64,000 nt of DNA, taken from Lewinellaceae bacterium. Lineage in GTDB: Bacteria; Bacteroidota; Bacteroidia; Chitinophagales; Saprospiraceae. Below the pieces are notes generated by a model. That model saw nothing but the letters and a program-made list of their open reading frames with translations, had not been told where the DNA came from and searched no databases. This document shows, in pieces, positions 39,185-49,715 of the stretch; the stretch's first letter is position 1; every line of letters starts with the position of its first letter. The position numbers were made by a program, and so were the translations under genes. Where the stretch lies: assembly GCA_016719605.1 (NCBI GenBank), contig JADJYW010000008.1, positions 1-64,000 of the forward strand, given 5' to 3'.

Positions 39185-42100
39185 TCACTCCACCAGCACC
39201 ACCCGGGTTGTCGCCACCCCGCTCGCCGAACGTACGCTGACGGTGTACATCCCCGCCGCAGCACCTGCCTCGCGCAGGCTGACCTGCATTTTCAAATCCT
39301 CCACAGCCGGAATCCGGTTTTCCCAAACCAACCGGCCCAGGTCGCTGAAAATCGAAACCGTCACCGCTTCGCTGGCGAAATCGGTCAGATCGAGCCAGAT
39401 ACGGTCGGTCGTGGGATTGGGCTGGATGCCGAGCGAGGATTGGAACGCGGATGCCACGGATGAACCGCGGATTTCCACCGGTTTTTCTTCCGGCTGGTTG
39501 ACCTGTATAAATCCGTATTTTATCCGTGGCATCCGCGTTTCCATTGCTCGCAAGCGGTCAATCTCCTCAGGCTCAGGCGCTCCAAAATTGTTGTTCCCCA
39601 GCACCGTAATCACTTGTGTGGCCGTGGCCGTATTGCCGCACATATCAGCCGCCTGCCAGGTACGCGTCACGGTATAGTCTGCCGCGCAGCCGCTGCCCGA
39701 GGCCACATTGCCGAGGAACGTGATATGCACATAACCCCCGCAAGCATCTGATGCCGTTGGGTTCACCAAGGGCGGGATGGGCTGGTTGCATTCGATCGTG
39801 AGCGGACCGGGCACGGTGACAAATACCGGTGCGCCGTTGTCCGACACCTGGATCGTTTGCGTGGCCGCCGTGCTGTTGCCGCAGGCATCGGTGGCCCGCC
39901 AGGTGCGTTTGATCTGATAGTTGCCCGGGCAGTTTCCGCCCGTTGTGGTTTGACCGAGGTAGGTCACGGTGGCGCTGCCACAACCGTCCGAAGCTGTGGG
40001 GCTGCCCACTGCCGGCGGGTTTTCGTTGCAGGCGATGGTGGTGTTGGCAGGGAAAGCCGTGAATACCGGCTTGCCGTTGTCCACTACCGTGATGCGCTGG
40101 GAAATGCTGCGCGTGTTGCTGCAGTTGTCTTCCGCCGTCCAGCGGCGGGTCAGCGTGTAGGCATTGGCGCAGGCGCCCGCTGTTGTGGTTTCTCCGTTGT
40201 ACGTGATGGCCACTACGGCATCACAATTGTCGGTAGCCGTCGGTGTGGCCGGGTTCGGGATGGCGCTGCATTGCACCGTGATATTGGCCGGCACACTGAC
40301 GAAGTTGGGTTTCTGCGTGTCAATGACCGTGATGCGCTGCGTGGCGGTTTTGGTGTTGCCGCAGGCATCGGTGGCCGTCCACTGACGGGTAATGATGCTC
40401 GCGTCGGGACAAGCGCCGGGTTCGGTTGTTTGGATAGTATACGCCACCGTTACCGAGCCGCCGCAGCCGTCCGTGGCCGTGGCGGTACCCACCGCTGGTA
40501 TGCTGTTGCATTGCACCGTCACGTTGGCAGGTACCGAAGTGAAATTCGGTTTCACGTTGTCGTACACGGTGATGATTTGCGAGCAGATTTTGGTGTTGCC
40601 GGAAACATCCGTGGCCTTGTAGGTACGGGTCACGGTTTTGCGGTTGGCGCAGGTTTGGTTGCTGGTGGCATCGCCGACGTGCGACTTCACGGGTGCGCCG
40701 CAGTTGTCGGTGGCGGTAACCGCCGCGAGGTTTACCGCGGGGACATTACCGGAGCAGGTGACGGTGACGGCGTTGGGGCAAGTGATTCCCGGTAATTGCT
40801 CGTCGGTGACGGTAACCGTGAACGCGCAGGAGGTGGCGTTTCCGCCCGCGTCGGTGACGCTCCATGCCACATTGGTCGTGCCGATGGGGAATGCCGAACC
40901 GCTCGCCGTACCCGCCGGGCTGGTGCGCGTGAGCGTGTAGGCGCAGTTGTCGGAGGCCGTGACGGAGTAGGTCGTCACTGCCGTGCACTGGTCTGCGTCG
41001 GTGGTTTTGGCGATGTTCGCCGGGCAGGTGATCGTCGGTGCCGTGTTGTCCAGCACATGTACCGTCGTGGCGCAGGTGCTCGTGCGGTTGACATAAGTGG
41101 CGGTCAGCGTGACCGATTGGTTGCCGATTTGGCTGCAATCGAACATGATGGACGACTGCCCGTCAATCGAGAACACCAGCGGCGAGCAGCCCGTCGAGCC
41201 ATTGTTCAAAGCCGTTGCGAGTACGGTCGCCAAGCCGTTGTTGTCCAGAACGGCATCCACCGAAGTCTGGCAATTGGCGACGGTTGGCGTGGCATCCGAT
41301 TGATATTCATACGCGCCCATGTCGGCAATGCTCTCGTTTGGCAGGGCATCGAAACGCGCATTTTGGTCAAAATCCGTGGCAGGAGCGCCCGCGTCGTTGG
41401 CTGCGTCAATGGCGGGCGAGCAGTCTTGCAGGTGAAAATCGGTCGCGGAGACGAAAAATGGGGCGACGTTGAACAGGTTGCCCGCGCCGCAAACCACATT
41501 CGTCGGGCAAGTATTTTCAGGAATCAAACTGTGGCTGATGTTGGCCGAGCCGGCGGCGGGTTTGTACATCGTCGGCGCGCTGACGACAGCCGTGTTGTTT
41601 GAAAAAATAGTGTTTTTGACCACCGTCGTGCAACTGTTGCTGTTGTAATTGCTGATCGCGCCGCCATATCGGGCCGTATGGTTGTTCACGATGGTCGAGT
41701 TGATGACCGTCAACGTGCCGCTGTAATTCATCAACGCGCCGCCGCCGTCGTCGCCCGTGCCGAGGGCTTGGTTGCCGTCGAGGAGGCAATTGCTCAAGGT
41801 TGCAGTCGCTCCATTGATTTGCAGTGCCCCGCCCGTGCCGATGGTGCTGCCGTTGTGGCAAACATTGTCTTTAAATTGGCACCGCTCGACCGTCATGGTC
41901 GCCGCGCCTTGATTGCAAACTGCACCGCCGCCGGAAGTTGATGCGCTGTTGAAAAAGGCACAATCGGTCAGATTTAGCGTGCCGTCTGTGATGAAAATCG
42001 CCCCACCGTAGCCCCAGGTAGTGTTCGCCGTAGTGACTGTATTGTTTGAAAAGGTGCATTCGGTGATAGTTGAAATGCCGGCATTGACTTCCATGGCGCC

Positions 42101-45100
42101 GCCGTTTCTTATGGCTGTGTTGCTCGTAAAGGTGCAATTATTGGCATTGAGCGTGCCGTTAAGACGGTAAACGGCGCCGGCGCTGCTTGTCGCAGCATTG
42201 TTTGAAAAGTCGCAATCGTTGAGCGTCAAATCGGCCGCCTTTGAAAAAATGCCGCCGCCAAAGGTAGAGGTGTTGTTCGAAAACGTGCAGTCGGTGAACG
42301 TCGGCGCCGACCCGCTTTCGCACATGACCGCTCCGCCATAAGTGACGGACGTATTGTTCGTGAACGTGCAATTGGTGATCGTCGGCGAGCAATTGAGGTT
42401 GTTATTGATCGCGCCGCCAAAATTGGCCACGTTCGACAAAAAGGCGCAGTTGCGGATCGTCGGCGACGAGTTATCGCCATTTTCAATGCCGCCGCCCCGC
42501 ACGTTCGTGCCGTTGGCAAAGGCGATTTGAAAACCATCAATTACAGCAGTCGCGTTGAGGTTGAGGCCTGTGTTTTTGATGATGTTCAATGTATTGTCGG
42601 CCATACCCATCGCGCCGATTTCGCCGCTAAGGGTGGTCACATGCGCCGCCCAGTCGCGGTCATCCAGGTCCGGATCGCCGGTATTGGGGAAGCCGCCGAG
42701 GATTTCCACGCCGTTTTTCATGGCGAAAGAAATGCTGCGGTCGGTACCGCTCGTGGGTTTGTAGGTGCCTTCGGCCACCCAGATTTGGGTGATGCCGGTG
42801 CATGGGCTATTGAGGGCATTTTGCAAGTCGGTGAAAGCATCTGCCCACGAACTGCCGTTGTTTGCGCCCGTTGCGGCGGCATTGACGTAGAATATGTTGG
42901 CAGGCGGGCAGCAGGCGGTTTGCGGTCCCGGGTTGGTGGTCAGCACACCGGTGTTGTTCGTGATATTGAACGAACCACCGCCGAGGTTTTGCACAATACC
43001 CGTGTTGTTCGTGATGCTGCTGGAGCCGCTGGAGTTTTCGGTGAGCAGGCCGTCGTTCGTGAAGGTGCCGCCGTCGGCCGAAAATCTGCTCAGGTTGCTG
43101 CCCGGCTGATCGAGGATAGTGGCCGAGCAGGGTGTGTTGCTGAACGTGCCGCCGAAAAGCACGATAGCCGTCGAGTCGGCGGAGTTGTTTACGCTGCTGA
43201 ACACGATGTTGGCATTATTAACAAAACTGCCCGCGTCCTGAAAAATGCCTCCGTTCGATTTTGCAATGCTGATGGAGCCGCCGGTGGCATTGACAAAACT
43301 GCCCCGGTTGTAGATGCCTCGGACCGTCTGGCTGCCCGAGTTGCCGAGTTGCAGCACGTTTTTGTTGGTAAAAGTGCCGGTCTCCAGATTAAGCAGCCGG
43401 TGGAAGTTGAACGACACCGCGGTGTTGAGCGAAATCGTGCCTTCGTTGACGACCGTGCCGCTGTTCGTGAAGAGCGGGCTGGCCGCCGAGTTGATGGGCA
43501 AGGAGCCGGTCGCTTCAACTGTGAGCGCGCCGCCGGTTTCTAGGTTGACGGAGTTGGCTACCGCCGCCGCGCCGATGACGGGGTCGTTGATGGCGTCGGG
43601 GACGACCACCGTGTCGGCAGCGGTCGGCACGGAGCCGTCGAACCAGTTGCCCGCCGTGTGCCAGTCGGTGGAGAGGCAGCCCGTCCAGATGTCGCCCGTA
43701 GCGGTGGTCAAGCCGCCTGTGTTGGTGGTGATGCTGAAGGTGCCGCCGTTGAGGTTTTGCACGGTGCCGCTGTTGGAGGTGATGCTGCTGTTGCCGCTGG
43801 CGTTTTCGATGATGCGGCCGCTGTTGTTGAAAGTACCGTCATTGGAGAGGACGGCATTGGCCACAATGTTCAACAAAGCCGTGCAGCCCGAGTTGGTAAA
43901 AGTTGATCCCGACAAATTTTGAACACCGTTTGTCCCGACGCTGGCCAGCGCCCCGATGGTGATCTCCGCGGCGTTGGTGATCGTCCCGGTCTGGTTGTAC
44001 AGCCCATTGAGGGTCGAACGGTCGATGGCGATCTCCCCGCCCGTGTTGTTGCTGAAAGTGCCTGTATTGCGCAGCCCATAGTCGCCTACGTTGGCCACCG
44101 CCCCGATGGTGATTTTTGCCGCGTTGGTGAACGTCCCTTCTTGGTTGTAAATCCCTGCCGAGGTCGAGTTGTCGATCTTGATCTCTCCGCCCGGGTTGTT
44201 GTTGAAATTGGTAAAGCTCGTGTTGCGGATGCCGTTGATCCCCACGCTGACCGAGGCCGCCCCGATGGTGATCTTCCCGGAGTTGTTGAAGGTCAGCGCA
44301 AAATTGGCCAGGCCGAATTCCGTCGAATTGTCGATGGTGATCTCGCCGCCCGCGTTGTTGTTGAAGTTTTGCTGGTTTTCCAGCCCACGGAAGCCGGTGC
44401 TGTTTGATGCGCCGATGGTGATCTTCCCGGAGTTGTTGAACGTCCTCTGGTTGAAAAGCCCGGAGCCCGTCGCCCGGTCGATGACGATTTCCGCGCCGGC
44501 GTTGTTGTTGAAAAGGGCGAACGGGCCGTAGTTGGAGAGGCCACTATACCCAGAAGAAGTGGTGGCACCGATGGTGATGACCCCGTTGTTGTTCACCGTC
44601 CCATTGTTCAGCATGGCCTGGCTTCCTTGGGAAAAACTGCCATCGAGGGTCAGGCTTTTTGTGGCATTGATGGTGAGCGTAGCGCCCTGCAGCACATGGA
44701 CGGTCTTTGCCAAAACCGCCGCGTCGATGATGGGGTCGTTTGCCAGTTTGGCGATTTTCACGTCACTGGAGGAAGTCGGCACCACACCGAGCATCCAGTT
44801 GCTCGCCGTGTACCAGTCGGTCGAGGTGCAGCCCGTCCAGACGACACCGGGAGCATTGAGGGAGGAGTTGCCGCTGCCAATGAAGAAAGAGCCGCCGTTC
44901 AGGTTTTGCACGAAGCCCGAGTTTGTGCTGATGATGCTGTTGCCGGTGGCGTTCTCGATGATGCTGCCGCTGTTGGTGAAAGTACCGCCCGAAGTGGTGA
45001 TGACAGCATTGGTATTGACCCTAAAAAGCGCGGTACAACCCGAATTCGAGAACGTGCCCGCGGTGTTTAAGACCCCGGTGGGGCCTACGTCGGACCCGGC

Positions 45101-48100
45101 GCCGACGCCAAGGGTGATTTTCGCATAATTGGTGAACGTCCCCGAGTTGAAAATCCCGCGCGTGCTCGCACGGCTGGCGGTCATTTCGCCGCCCGTGTTG
45201 TTGTTGAAAACGCCCGTGTTGACGAGGCCGTTTTGCCCCGAAGGGGTGGTCGAGCCGATGATCAAGATGCCGCTGTTGTCCAGCGTCCCGTCGTTTTTCA
45301 GGGCCTGCGTGGCCCCGGCATCCGAGAAACTACCGTTGACGGTGAGGCTCGCGCCGGCATTGATGGTCAGCGCGCCGCTGGTTTGCACATGGACGCTTTT
45401 GGCTACCGCCGCCGCCGAGATGACCGGGTCGTTCGTCACGTTCGGGATGTTCACGTCGTCGGCCGTCGTCGGCACCGAGCCGTCGAGCCAGTTGGTGGTC
45501 GTGTGCCAGTCGGTGGAGGTGCAGCCCGTCCAGATGTCGCCGGTGCTGGTGGTCAGCACGCCCGTGTTGGTGCCGATGCTGAACGTGCCACCGTTGAGGT
45601 TCTGCACATAGCCGCTGTTGGTGGTGATGCTGCTGTTGCCGCTGGAGTTTTCGATGATGCGCCCGCCGTTGTTGTCGAAGGTAGCACCGCCACTCAAGAC
45701 AATAACATTATTGGCAGCACTCGCCACGATATTGATCAGGGCACTGCACGACGTGTTTGAGAAGGATGCCTGACAATTTCCCCCACAGGCTTTTTGTACC
45801 GAAATGGCCTCCGTGCCAATAGTGCCCAGGCTACCGATGGTGATGTTGCCATCGTTCGTGAAAATGGCATTTTGAAAACCAAGCGCATTGAGTTTGATTG
45901 CCGAACCGGAGCACCGGTCAATGGTGATGGAGCCGCCCTCATTGATGAAGGTGGCATCATCATTCGTAATACCAACACCTACGCCGGACAAATTGCCGAT
46001 TTGCAGGAGGTTTTTGTTGGTAAAGGAGCCGGGGGTGAGGTTGTATAATCCAAAACCAGGGGTGCCATTGATGAAAATAGTGCCTTCATTGACGACAGTC
46101 CCAATGTTCAGTATGCCGTAATCCGGGCTACCACTGATGGTCAGCGAGCCGGAAGCCTCAACCAAAAGGTTGCCACCGGCAACGATGTCGATTTGTCGGG
46201 CGAAGGCCGCCGTGCTGATGACGGGGTCGTTGGCCACATCGGGGATGATCACATCGTCCGCAGTCGTGGGCACGGAGCCGTCGGCCCAGTTGCCCGCTGT
46301 GTGCCAGTCGGTGGAGACGCAGCCCGTCCAGGTGTCCGTCGCCGTCGAGGGGGTGAAAGGCGAATTCAGTTCGACCGGGTTGCCGGCGTATACCGTTTCG
46401 CAGGAGGGGTTGGCTTCGAGGCGGACTATGATGGGATAATTGCCCGGAGCGAGGCCGGCAAATGTCTCGTCCAGGTCCCAGGTTGCCCCGTTGTCCACGC
46501 TGTATTCGAGCGTGCCGCCGCCGGAGGCATTGACAAAAATGGTCCCGGTCGGCAGCGCGCAGGTCGGCTGCGTGACGGTGGGAGCCGTGACAACGGGCGG
46601 CACGCAGCACGGGTTGTCATCGTCGGCTACGGTGATGGTAGCCGAGCAATCATCGGTGTTGTTGAAGGCATCGGTGACGGTGAGCGTCACGGTGTTGACG
46701 CCAATGTCGGCACAGTTGAAGGTGCGCGAGGCCTGGCCGTCAATTTCGTAGGAAAGTGCGCCGCAGCCGCCCGTGCTGCCGTCGTTTATGTCCGCCGCCG
46801 GGACGGTGACGGAGCCGTTGGCATCGAGTTGCACGGCGATGTTTTGGCAGGTTGCCGTGGGTGCAGGCAGGGCTTGCTGGTATTCGTACGCGCCCATGTC
46901 GTAGTTACCGGCCACATTGGGCGCGGCATTGAAGGGGCGGGCGTTGCCGTCGAGGTCGGTAGCGGGTGCGCCTGCACTAGTACCCGCATCAATAGCGGGG
47001 GAGCAGACTTGCAGGTGCAGGTCGCCTGTGGTGCCTAAGCCGATGGGCGGCTGGGAAACAAAAAGCGGGTCCACATTCAGGTTGCCCGTGCCGGCGTAGC
47101 CACCTTGCACGATGGAGTAGGTCACGGTGGGGGTGCTCGAACTATTCACGATTTCGGTACTGTTGCCCCAGAGGATGCTGTTGACCACCGAAGGCGAGCC
47201 GGCGTTGAGGTTGTACATCGCGCCGCCGGCGGCGGTCGCTGTATTGCCGGAGAAACTGCAACTCTTCACCAGCGCGTAGGAGGAGTTGTCGTTGAACATG
47301 CCGCCACCGAATGAACTGGCCGAATTGCCGGAGAAATGACAATTGGTCACCGCAGGACTGGCCGAATAGTTGGCAATACCGCCGCCGCTTATGGCCGCCG
47401 AATTACCGGAGAAAGTACATCTGGCTACAATCGGGTTGCAATAGATGTTGAACATCCCGCCGCCATATTTTGTCGAATTGTTCAAGAAGGTGGAGTTGGT
47501 CACGGTTGGGTTGGAGTACTGGTTGATCATCCCGCCACCAAATTCCGTCGCCGTATTGCCCGAGAACGTGCAGTTGCTCACCGTTGGGGAAGAGGAGTTG
47601 CTGTTTTGCATCCCGGCGCCGTATTGGCTGGTCGTATTGCCGGAGAACATACAGTTAGTCACGCTCGGAGCGGAGTAGTTATTATTGATCATCCCGCCGC
47701 CGTAGGCTGCATTGTTGCCGGAGAACGTGCAGTTGGTGACGCTTGGGGAGGCATACACATTGGACATCCCGCCGCCGTCGCCGTTGGCAGAAGCACCATT
47801 CGCGTTCCCTCCCGTGATGGTAAATCCGTCGAGTTTGGCGGTGCTGGTGAGTGGACTGCCGGAGGTAAAGTTGTTGAAAATAACGTGGTAGGAGTCGGCA
47901 TTTCCCGCGCCGACATCGCCGCTGAGCGTGGTCACATGTGCTACCCAGTCGCGATCACCCAAGTCCGGGTCGCCGGTATTGGGAAAGCCGCCGAGGATTT
48001 CCACACCGTTTTTCATCACGAAAGAAATGGTGCGGTCGGTGCCGCTCGTGGGTTTATACGTGCCTTCGGCGACCCATATTTTATGGCCCGAACTAGCGGC

Positions 48101-49336
48101 AGCGAGGGCGAGTTGTACATCCTGAAACGCGCAGTCCCAGGATGCGCCGTTGCCTTCAGGCGCAGCTGCGGCATTGACATACCAGATGGTGCCGGGAGCG
48201 GGGCAGTTAGGCACTACTTCGTCATAGCCCATATCGTAGCCGCCGCTTTGGGGCCGCGCGTCGCCGTCGAAGTCGGTGGCAGGTGCGCCTGCACTCGTGG
48301 CTGCGCCCCGCGCAGGGGAATTGTTTTGCAGGTGAAAATCGGTGGAGGAAACAAAGAGCGGATCCACATTCAAGTTGCCTGTACCCGCGAAGCCGCCTTG
48401 CACGATAGAGTAGGTGACAGTTGAACTTGCACCATCATCAGTGATTCCGCCGGTGTTGCCCCAGACGATGCAGTTTTTGATGGTTGGGTTGCAGCCTGCG
48501 TAGCGGTTGTGAACGGCGCTGTAGCCACTATTTGCGGAAAAGGTGCAGTTGAGCACCAACGGGTCGGCATTTAGCTCATTGTACAGCCCGCCGCCATAAT
48601 CCGCGCTCAGATTATTGGTAAAAAGGCAGTTCGTTACTGTTGGAGAGCTAGCGACGTTGCACATCCCACCGCCATATTTTAGGCCGGGGCCATCACAGGT
48701 GTTATCGGAAAAAACGCAGTTGGTTACCGTAGGCGAGGACGAGTTGAGATTGTACATCCCTGCCCCTTGCAGGGCGGAGTTCCCGGAAAAAACGCAGTTT
48801 TTCACCGTGGGCGAGGCGTATTGGTTGAACATGCCGCCGCCATTTGCACCTCCGGCCCCTCCCGTGATGGTGAACCCGTCCAACACTGCCGTGCCGGTGA
48901 GCGGGCTGCCGACAGTGAAGTTGTTGAGAATGACATTCGTACCGCCGCTGAGCGTAGTCACATGCGCCATCCAGTCGCGGTCGCCCAAGCCCGGGTTGCC
49001 GGTGTTCGGGAAGCCGCCGAGGATTTCCACGCCGTTTTTCATGACGAAGGAACCGTTGTTGTACGTGCCTTCGGCCACCCAGATTTTATGTCCCGAACCG
49101 GCGGCGGCGAGGGCTTGTTGCAAACTTTGATATGCACCGGCCCACGATGTCCCGTCTCCACCGGGTGCAGCAGCGGCATTGACGTACCAGGTGGTTTGGG
49201 CATGTAGCCCTTGTGCAGCCAACAGCCAGCAGATGGCCGGTAGCAAAAAGAAGGCTTTGGAAAATTTGCCGGTAAACAGGCAAAACGGGTTTGTTTGGTT
49301 TGCCGCAGGAGCAAGTTGGGAATGGTTGAGTCTCAT
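39185..49336 (-). CDS. Giant modular T9SS-secreted beta-helix/Ig-like adhesin
   Basis: 3,383 residues from the ATG at 49336 (MRLNHSQLAPAAN), chosen because the upstream extension has no signal peptide. Signal sequence cleaved near GLHAQ (about 46). Order: parallel-beta-helix/choice-of-anchor regions (about 50-310 and 382-760, each opening with WYVNAAAAP and built of GGGMxN ... TVTNCxFSGN rungs); a segment with FNCADIGVNTVTLTV; an SprB-like repeat (about 912-990); four repeats of a module starting WTGCxSTDWxTAxNW..GxVPTxxDDV (near 1002, 1269, 1499, 1882), each followed by TNxGxITIG rungs; a third beta-helix (about 2150-2645); a tandem array of HYR/Ig-like repeats (about 2690-3245: PANxTVQC ... 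RxWTATDACGNT); and a type A T9SS sorting domain (about 3302-3383, SLGIQPNPTTDRIWLD ... TTRVVLVE). It is probably a cell-surface adhesin. No frameshift was found over 10 kb. Confidence 0.9.
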   Translation of the reverse strand: MRLNHSQLAPAANQTNPFCLFTGKFSKAFFLLPAICWLLAAQGLHAQTTWYVNAAAAPGGDGTSWAGAYQSLQQALAAAGSGHKIWVAEGTYNNGSFVMKNGVEILGGFPNTGNPGLGDRDWMAHVTTLSGGTNVILNNFTVGSPLTGTAVLDGFTITGGAGGANGGGMFNQYASPTVKNCVFSGNSALQGAGMYNLNSSSPTVTNCVFSDNTCDGPGLKYGGGMCNVASSPTVTNCLFTNNLSADYGGGLYNELNADPLVLNCTFSANSGYSAVHNRYAGCNPTIKNCIVWGNTGGITDDGASSTVTYSIVQGGFAGTGNLNVDPLFVSSTDFHLQNNSPARGAATSAGAPATDFDGDARPQSGGYDMGYDEVVPNCPAPGTIWYVNAAAAPEGNGASWDCAFQDVQLALAAASSGHKIWVAEGTYKPTSGTDRTISFVMKNGVEILGGFPNTGDPDLGDRDWVAHVTTLSGDVGAGNADSYHVIFNNFTSGSPLTSTAKLDGFTITGGNANGASANGDGGGMSNVYASPSVTNCTFSGNNAAYGGGMINNNYSAPSVTNCMFSGNTTSQYGAGMQNSNSSSPTVSNCTFSGNTATEFGGGMINQYSNPTVTNSTFLNNSTKYGGGMFNIYCNPIVARCTFSGNSAAISGGGIANYSASPAVTNCHFSGNSASSFGGGMFNDNSSYALVKSCSFSGNTATAAGGAMYNLNAGSPSVVNSILWGNSTEIVNSSSTPTVTYSIVQGGYAGTGNLNVDPLFVSQPPIGLGTTGDLHLQVCSPAIDAGTSAGAPATDLDGNARPFNAAPNVAGNYDMGAYEYQQALPAPTATCQNIAVQLDANGSVTVPAADINDGSTGGCGALSYEIDGQASRTFNCADIGVNTVTLTVTDAFNNTDDCSATITVADDDNPCCVPPVVTAPTVTQPTCALPTGTIFVNASGGGTLEYSVDNGATWDLDETFAGLAPGNYPIIVRLEANPSCETVYAGNPVELNSPFTPSTATDTWTGCVSTDWHTAGNWADGSVPTTADDVIIPDVANDPVISTAAFARQIDIVAGGNLLVEASGSLTISGSPDYGILNIGTVVNEGTIFINGTPGFGLYNLTPGSFTNKNLLQIGNLSGVGVGITNDDATFINEGGSITIDRCSGSAIKLNALGFQNAIFTNDGNITIGSLGTIGTEAISVQKACGGNCQASFSNTSCSALINIVASAANNVIVLSGGATFDNNGGRIIENSSGNSSITTNSGYVQNLNGGTFSIGTNTGVLTTSTGDIWTGCTSTDWHTTTNWLDGSVPTTADDVNIPNVTNDPVISAAAVAKSVHVQTSGALTINAGASLTVNGSFSDAGATQALKNDGTLDNSGILIIGSTTPSGQNGLVNTGVFNNNTGGEMTASRASTRGIFNSGTFTNYAKITLGVGAGSDVGPTGVLNTAGTFSNSGCTALFRVNTNAVITTSGGTFTNSGSIIENATGNSIISTNSGFVQNLNGGSFFIGSGNSSLNAPGVVWTGCTSTDWYTASNWMLGVVPTSSSDVKIAKLANDPIIDAAVLAKTVHVLQGATLTINATKSLTLDGSFSQGSQAMLNNGTVNNNGVITIGATTSSGYSGLSNYGPFALFNNNAGAEIVIDRATGSGLFNQRTFNNSGKITIGASNSTGFRGLENQQNFNNNAGGEITIDNSTEFGLANFALTFNNSGKITIGAASVSVGINGIRNTSFTNFNNNPGGEIKIDNSTSAGIYNQEGTFTNAAKITIGAVANVGDYGLRNTGTFSNNTGGEIAIDRSTLNGLYNQTGTITNAAEITIGALASVGTNGVQNLSGSTFTNSGCTALLNIVANAVLSNDGTFNNSGRIIENASGNSSITSNSGTVQNLNGGTFSITTNTGGLTTATGDIWTGCLSTDWHTAGNWFDGSVPTAADTVVVPDAINDPVIGAAAVANSVNLETGGALTVEATGSLPINSAASPLFTNSGTVVNEGTISLNTAVSFNFHRLLNLETGTFTNKNVLQLGNSGSQTVRGIYNRGSFVNATGGSISIAKSNGGIFQDAGSFVNNANIVFSSVNNSADSTAIVLFGGTFSNTPCSATILDQPGSNLSRFSADGGTFTNDGLLTENSSGSSSITNNTGIVQNLGGGSFNITNNTGVLTTNPGPQTACCPPANIFYVNAAATGANNGSSWADAFTDLQNALNSPCTGITQIWVAEGTYKPTSGTDRSISFAMKNGVEILGGFPNTGDPDLDDRDWAAHVTTLSGEIGAMGMADNTLNIIKNTGLNLNATAVIDGFQIAFANGTNVRGGGIENGDNSSPTIRNCAFLSNVANFGGAINNNLNCSPTITNCTFTNNTSVTYGGAVMCESGSAPTFTDCTFSNNTSTFGGGIFSKAADLTLNDCDFSNNAATSSAGAVYRLNGTLNANNCTFTSNTAIRNGGAMEVNAGISTITECTFSNNTVTTANTTWGYGGAIFITDGTLNLTDCAFFNSASTSGGGAVCNQGAATMTVERCQFKDNVCHNGSTIGTGGALQINGATATLSNCLLDGNQALGTGDDGGGALMNYSGTLTVINSTIVNNHTARYGGAISNYNSNSCTTVVKNTIFSNNTAVVSAPTMYKPAAGSANISHSLIPENTCPTNVVCGAGNLFNVAPFFVSATDFHLQDCSPAIDAANDAGAPATDFDQNARFDALPNESIADMGAYEYQSDATPTVANCQTSVDAVLDNNGLATVLATALNNGSTGCSPLVFSIDGQSSIMFDCSQIGNQSVTLTATYVNRTSTCATTVHVLDNTAPTITCPANIAKTTDADQCTAVTTYSVTASDNCAYTLTRTSPAGTASGSAFPIGTTNVAWSVTDAGGNATSCAFTVTVTDEQLPGITCPNAVTVTCSGNVPAVNLAAVTATDNCGAPVKSHVGDATSNQTCANRKTVTRTYKATDVSGNTKICSQIITVYDNVKPNFTSVPANVTVQCNSIPAVGTATATDGCGGSVTVAYTIQTTEPGACPDASIITRQWTATDACGNTKTATQRITVIDTQKPNFVSVPANITVQCSAIPNPATPTATDNCDAVVAITYNGETTTAGACANAYTLTRRWTAEDNCSNTRSISQRITVVDNGKPVFTAFPANTTIACNENPPAVGSPTASDGCGSATVTYLGQTTTGGNCPGNYQIKRTWRATDACGNSTAATQTIQVSDNGAPVFVTVPGPLTIECNQPIPPLVNPTASDACGGYVHITFLGNVASGSGCAADYTVTRTWQAADMCGNTATATQVITVLGNNNFGAPEPEEIDRLRAMETRMPRIKYGFIQVNQPEEKPVEIRGSSVASAFQSSLGIQPNPTTDRIWLDLTDFASEAVTVSIFSDLGRLVWENRIPAVEDLKMQVSLREAGAAAGMYTVSVRSASGVATTRVVLVE

Positions 49337-49480
49337 AGTATGAAAATGAATTGCGGTAAAGGGTAACGGTAGGGCCTCAAGCGAGGCGTGCCGCCGACCG
49401 GATACCGCAAAAGTCCGGGCTGCCCCTTCGAGGCACAGGTAAAATCGTCTCAAACTCCGGTAATCTCGTGCCACAGGCGC

Positions 49481-49523
49481 AAAAAAAACGGGCAATCGCG
49501 TTGCATGGAACGAAATTGCCCGT
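49481..49523 (-). terminator. Duplicated intrinsic terminator (second copy of the HTCC terminator)
   Basis: Stem ACGGGCAAT/ATTGCCCGT (49488-49496 and 49515-49523) with an A8 tract at 49481-49488 on the plus strand, giving a U-tract on the minus strand. It is nearly identical to the terminator at 50381-50424 and follows the relic of the HTCC 3' end. The remaining sequence between 49337 and 49480 shows nothing definite. Confidence 0.7.
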
Positions 49524-49526
49524 CGG

Positions 49527-49670
49527 TTAAAACCCTGATTGTTTGTTATTTGCGGGTTGCGCTGGGGGGGGCTGGTTGTTGGCCTCCACAATGGCGCGCA
49601 TTTTTTGCAGGAAACCGTCCTCCGGGTCGGCCGCCGGCAGCGCGGGCGCTTCCGGGGCCGGCGCATTCCT
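49527..49670 (-). pseudogene. Relic of an HTCC 3' end with internal deletion
   Basis: This stretch matches the 3' end of the HTCC gene (50447-54508) in two blocks. About 49535-49567 corresponds to 50440-50467 (end of the coding region). About 49568-49670 corresponds to 50714-50800, encoding PALPAADPEDGFLQK and AIVEAN. The roughly 250 bp between these blocks in the HTCC gene, encoding most of the AraC-type DNA-binding domain, is absent. It is a non-functional scar of a duplication; together with the duplicated terminator it forms a direct repeat on the far side of the Uma2 gene. Confidence 0.75.
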
Positions 49671-49715
49671 TGGAATCCTGTATTTTTGCATCCGAACCAG
49701 CCATATTTTCTGATT

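Noticed and set aside
42527..43543. 338-codon plus-strand frame in the adhesin
   Set aside because: Antisense to an intact 10-kb gene whose repeats are clearly protein repeats; no signal or domain in the antisense product.
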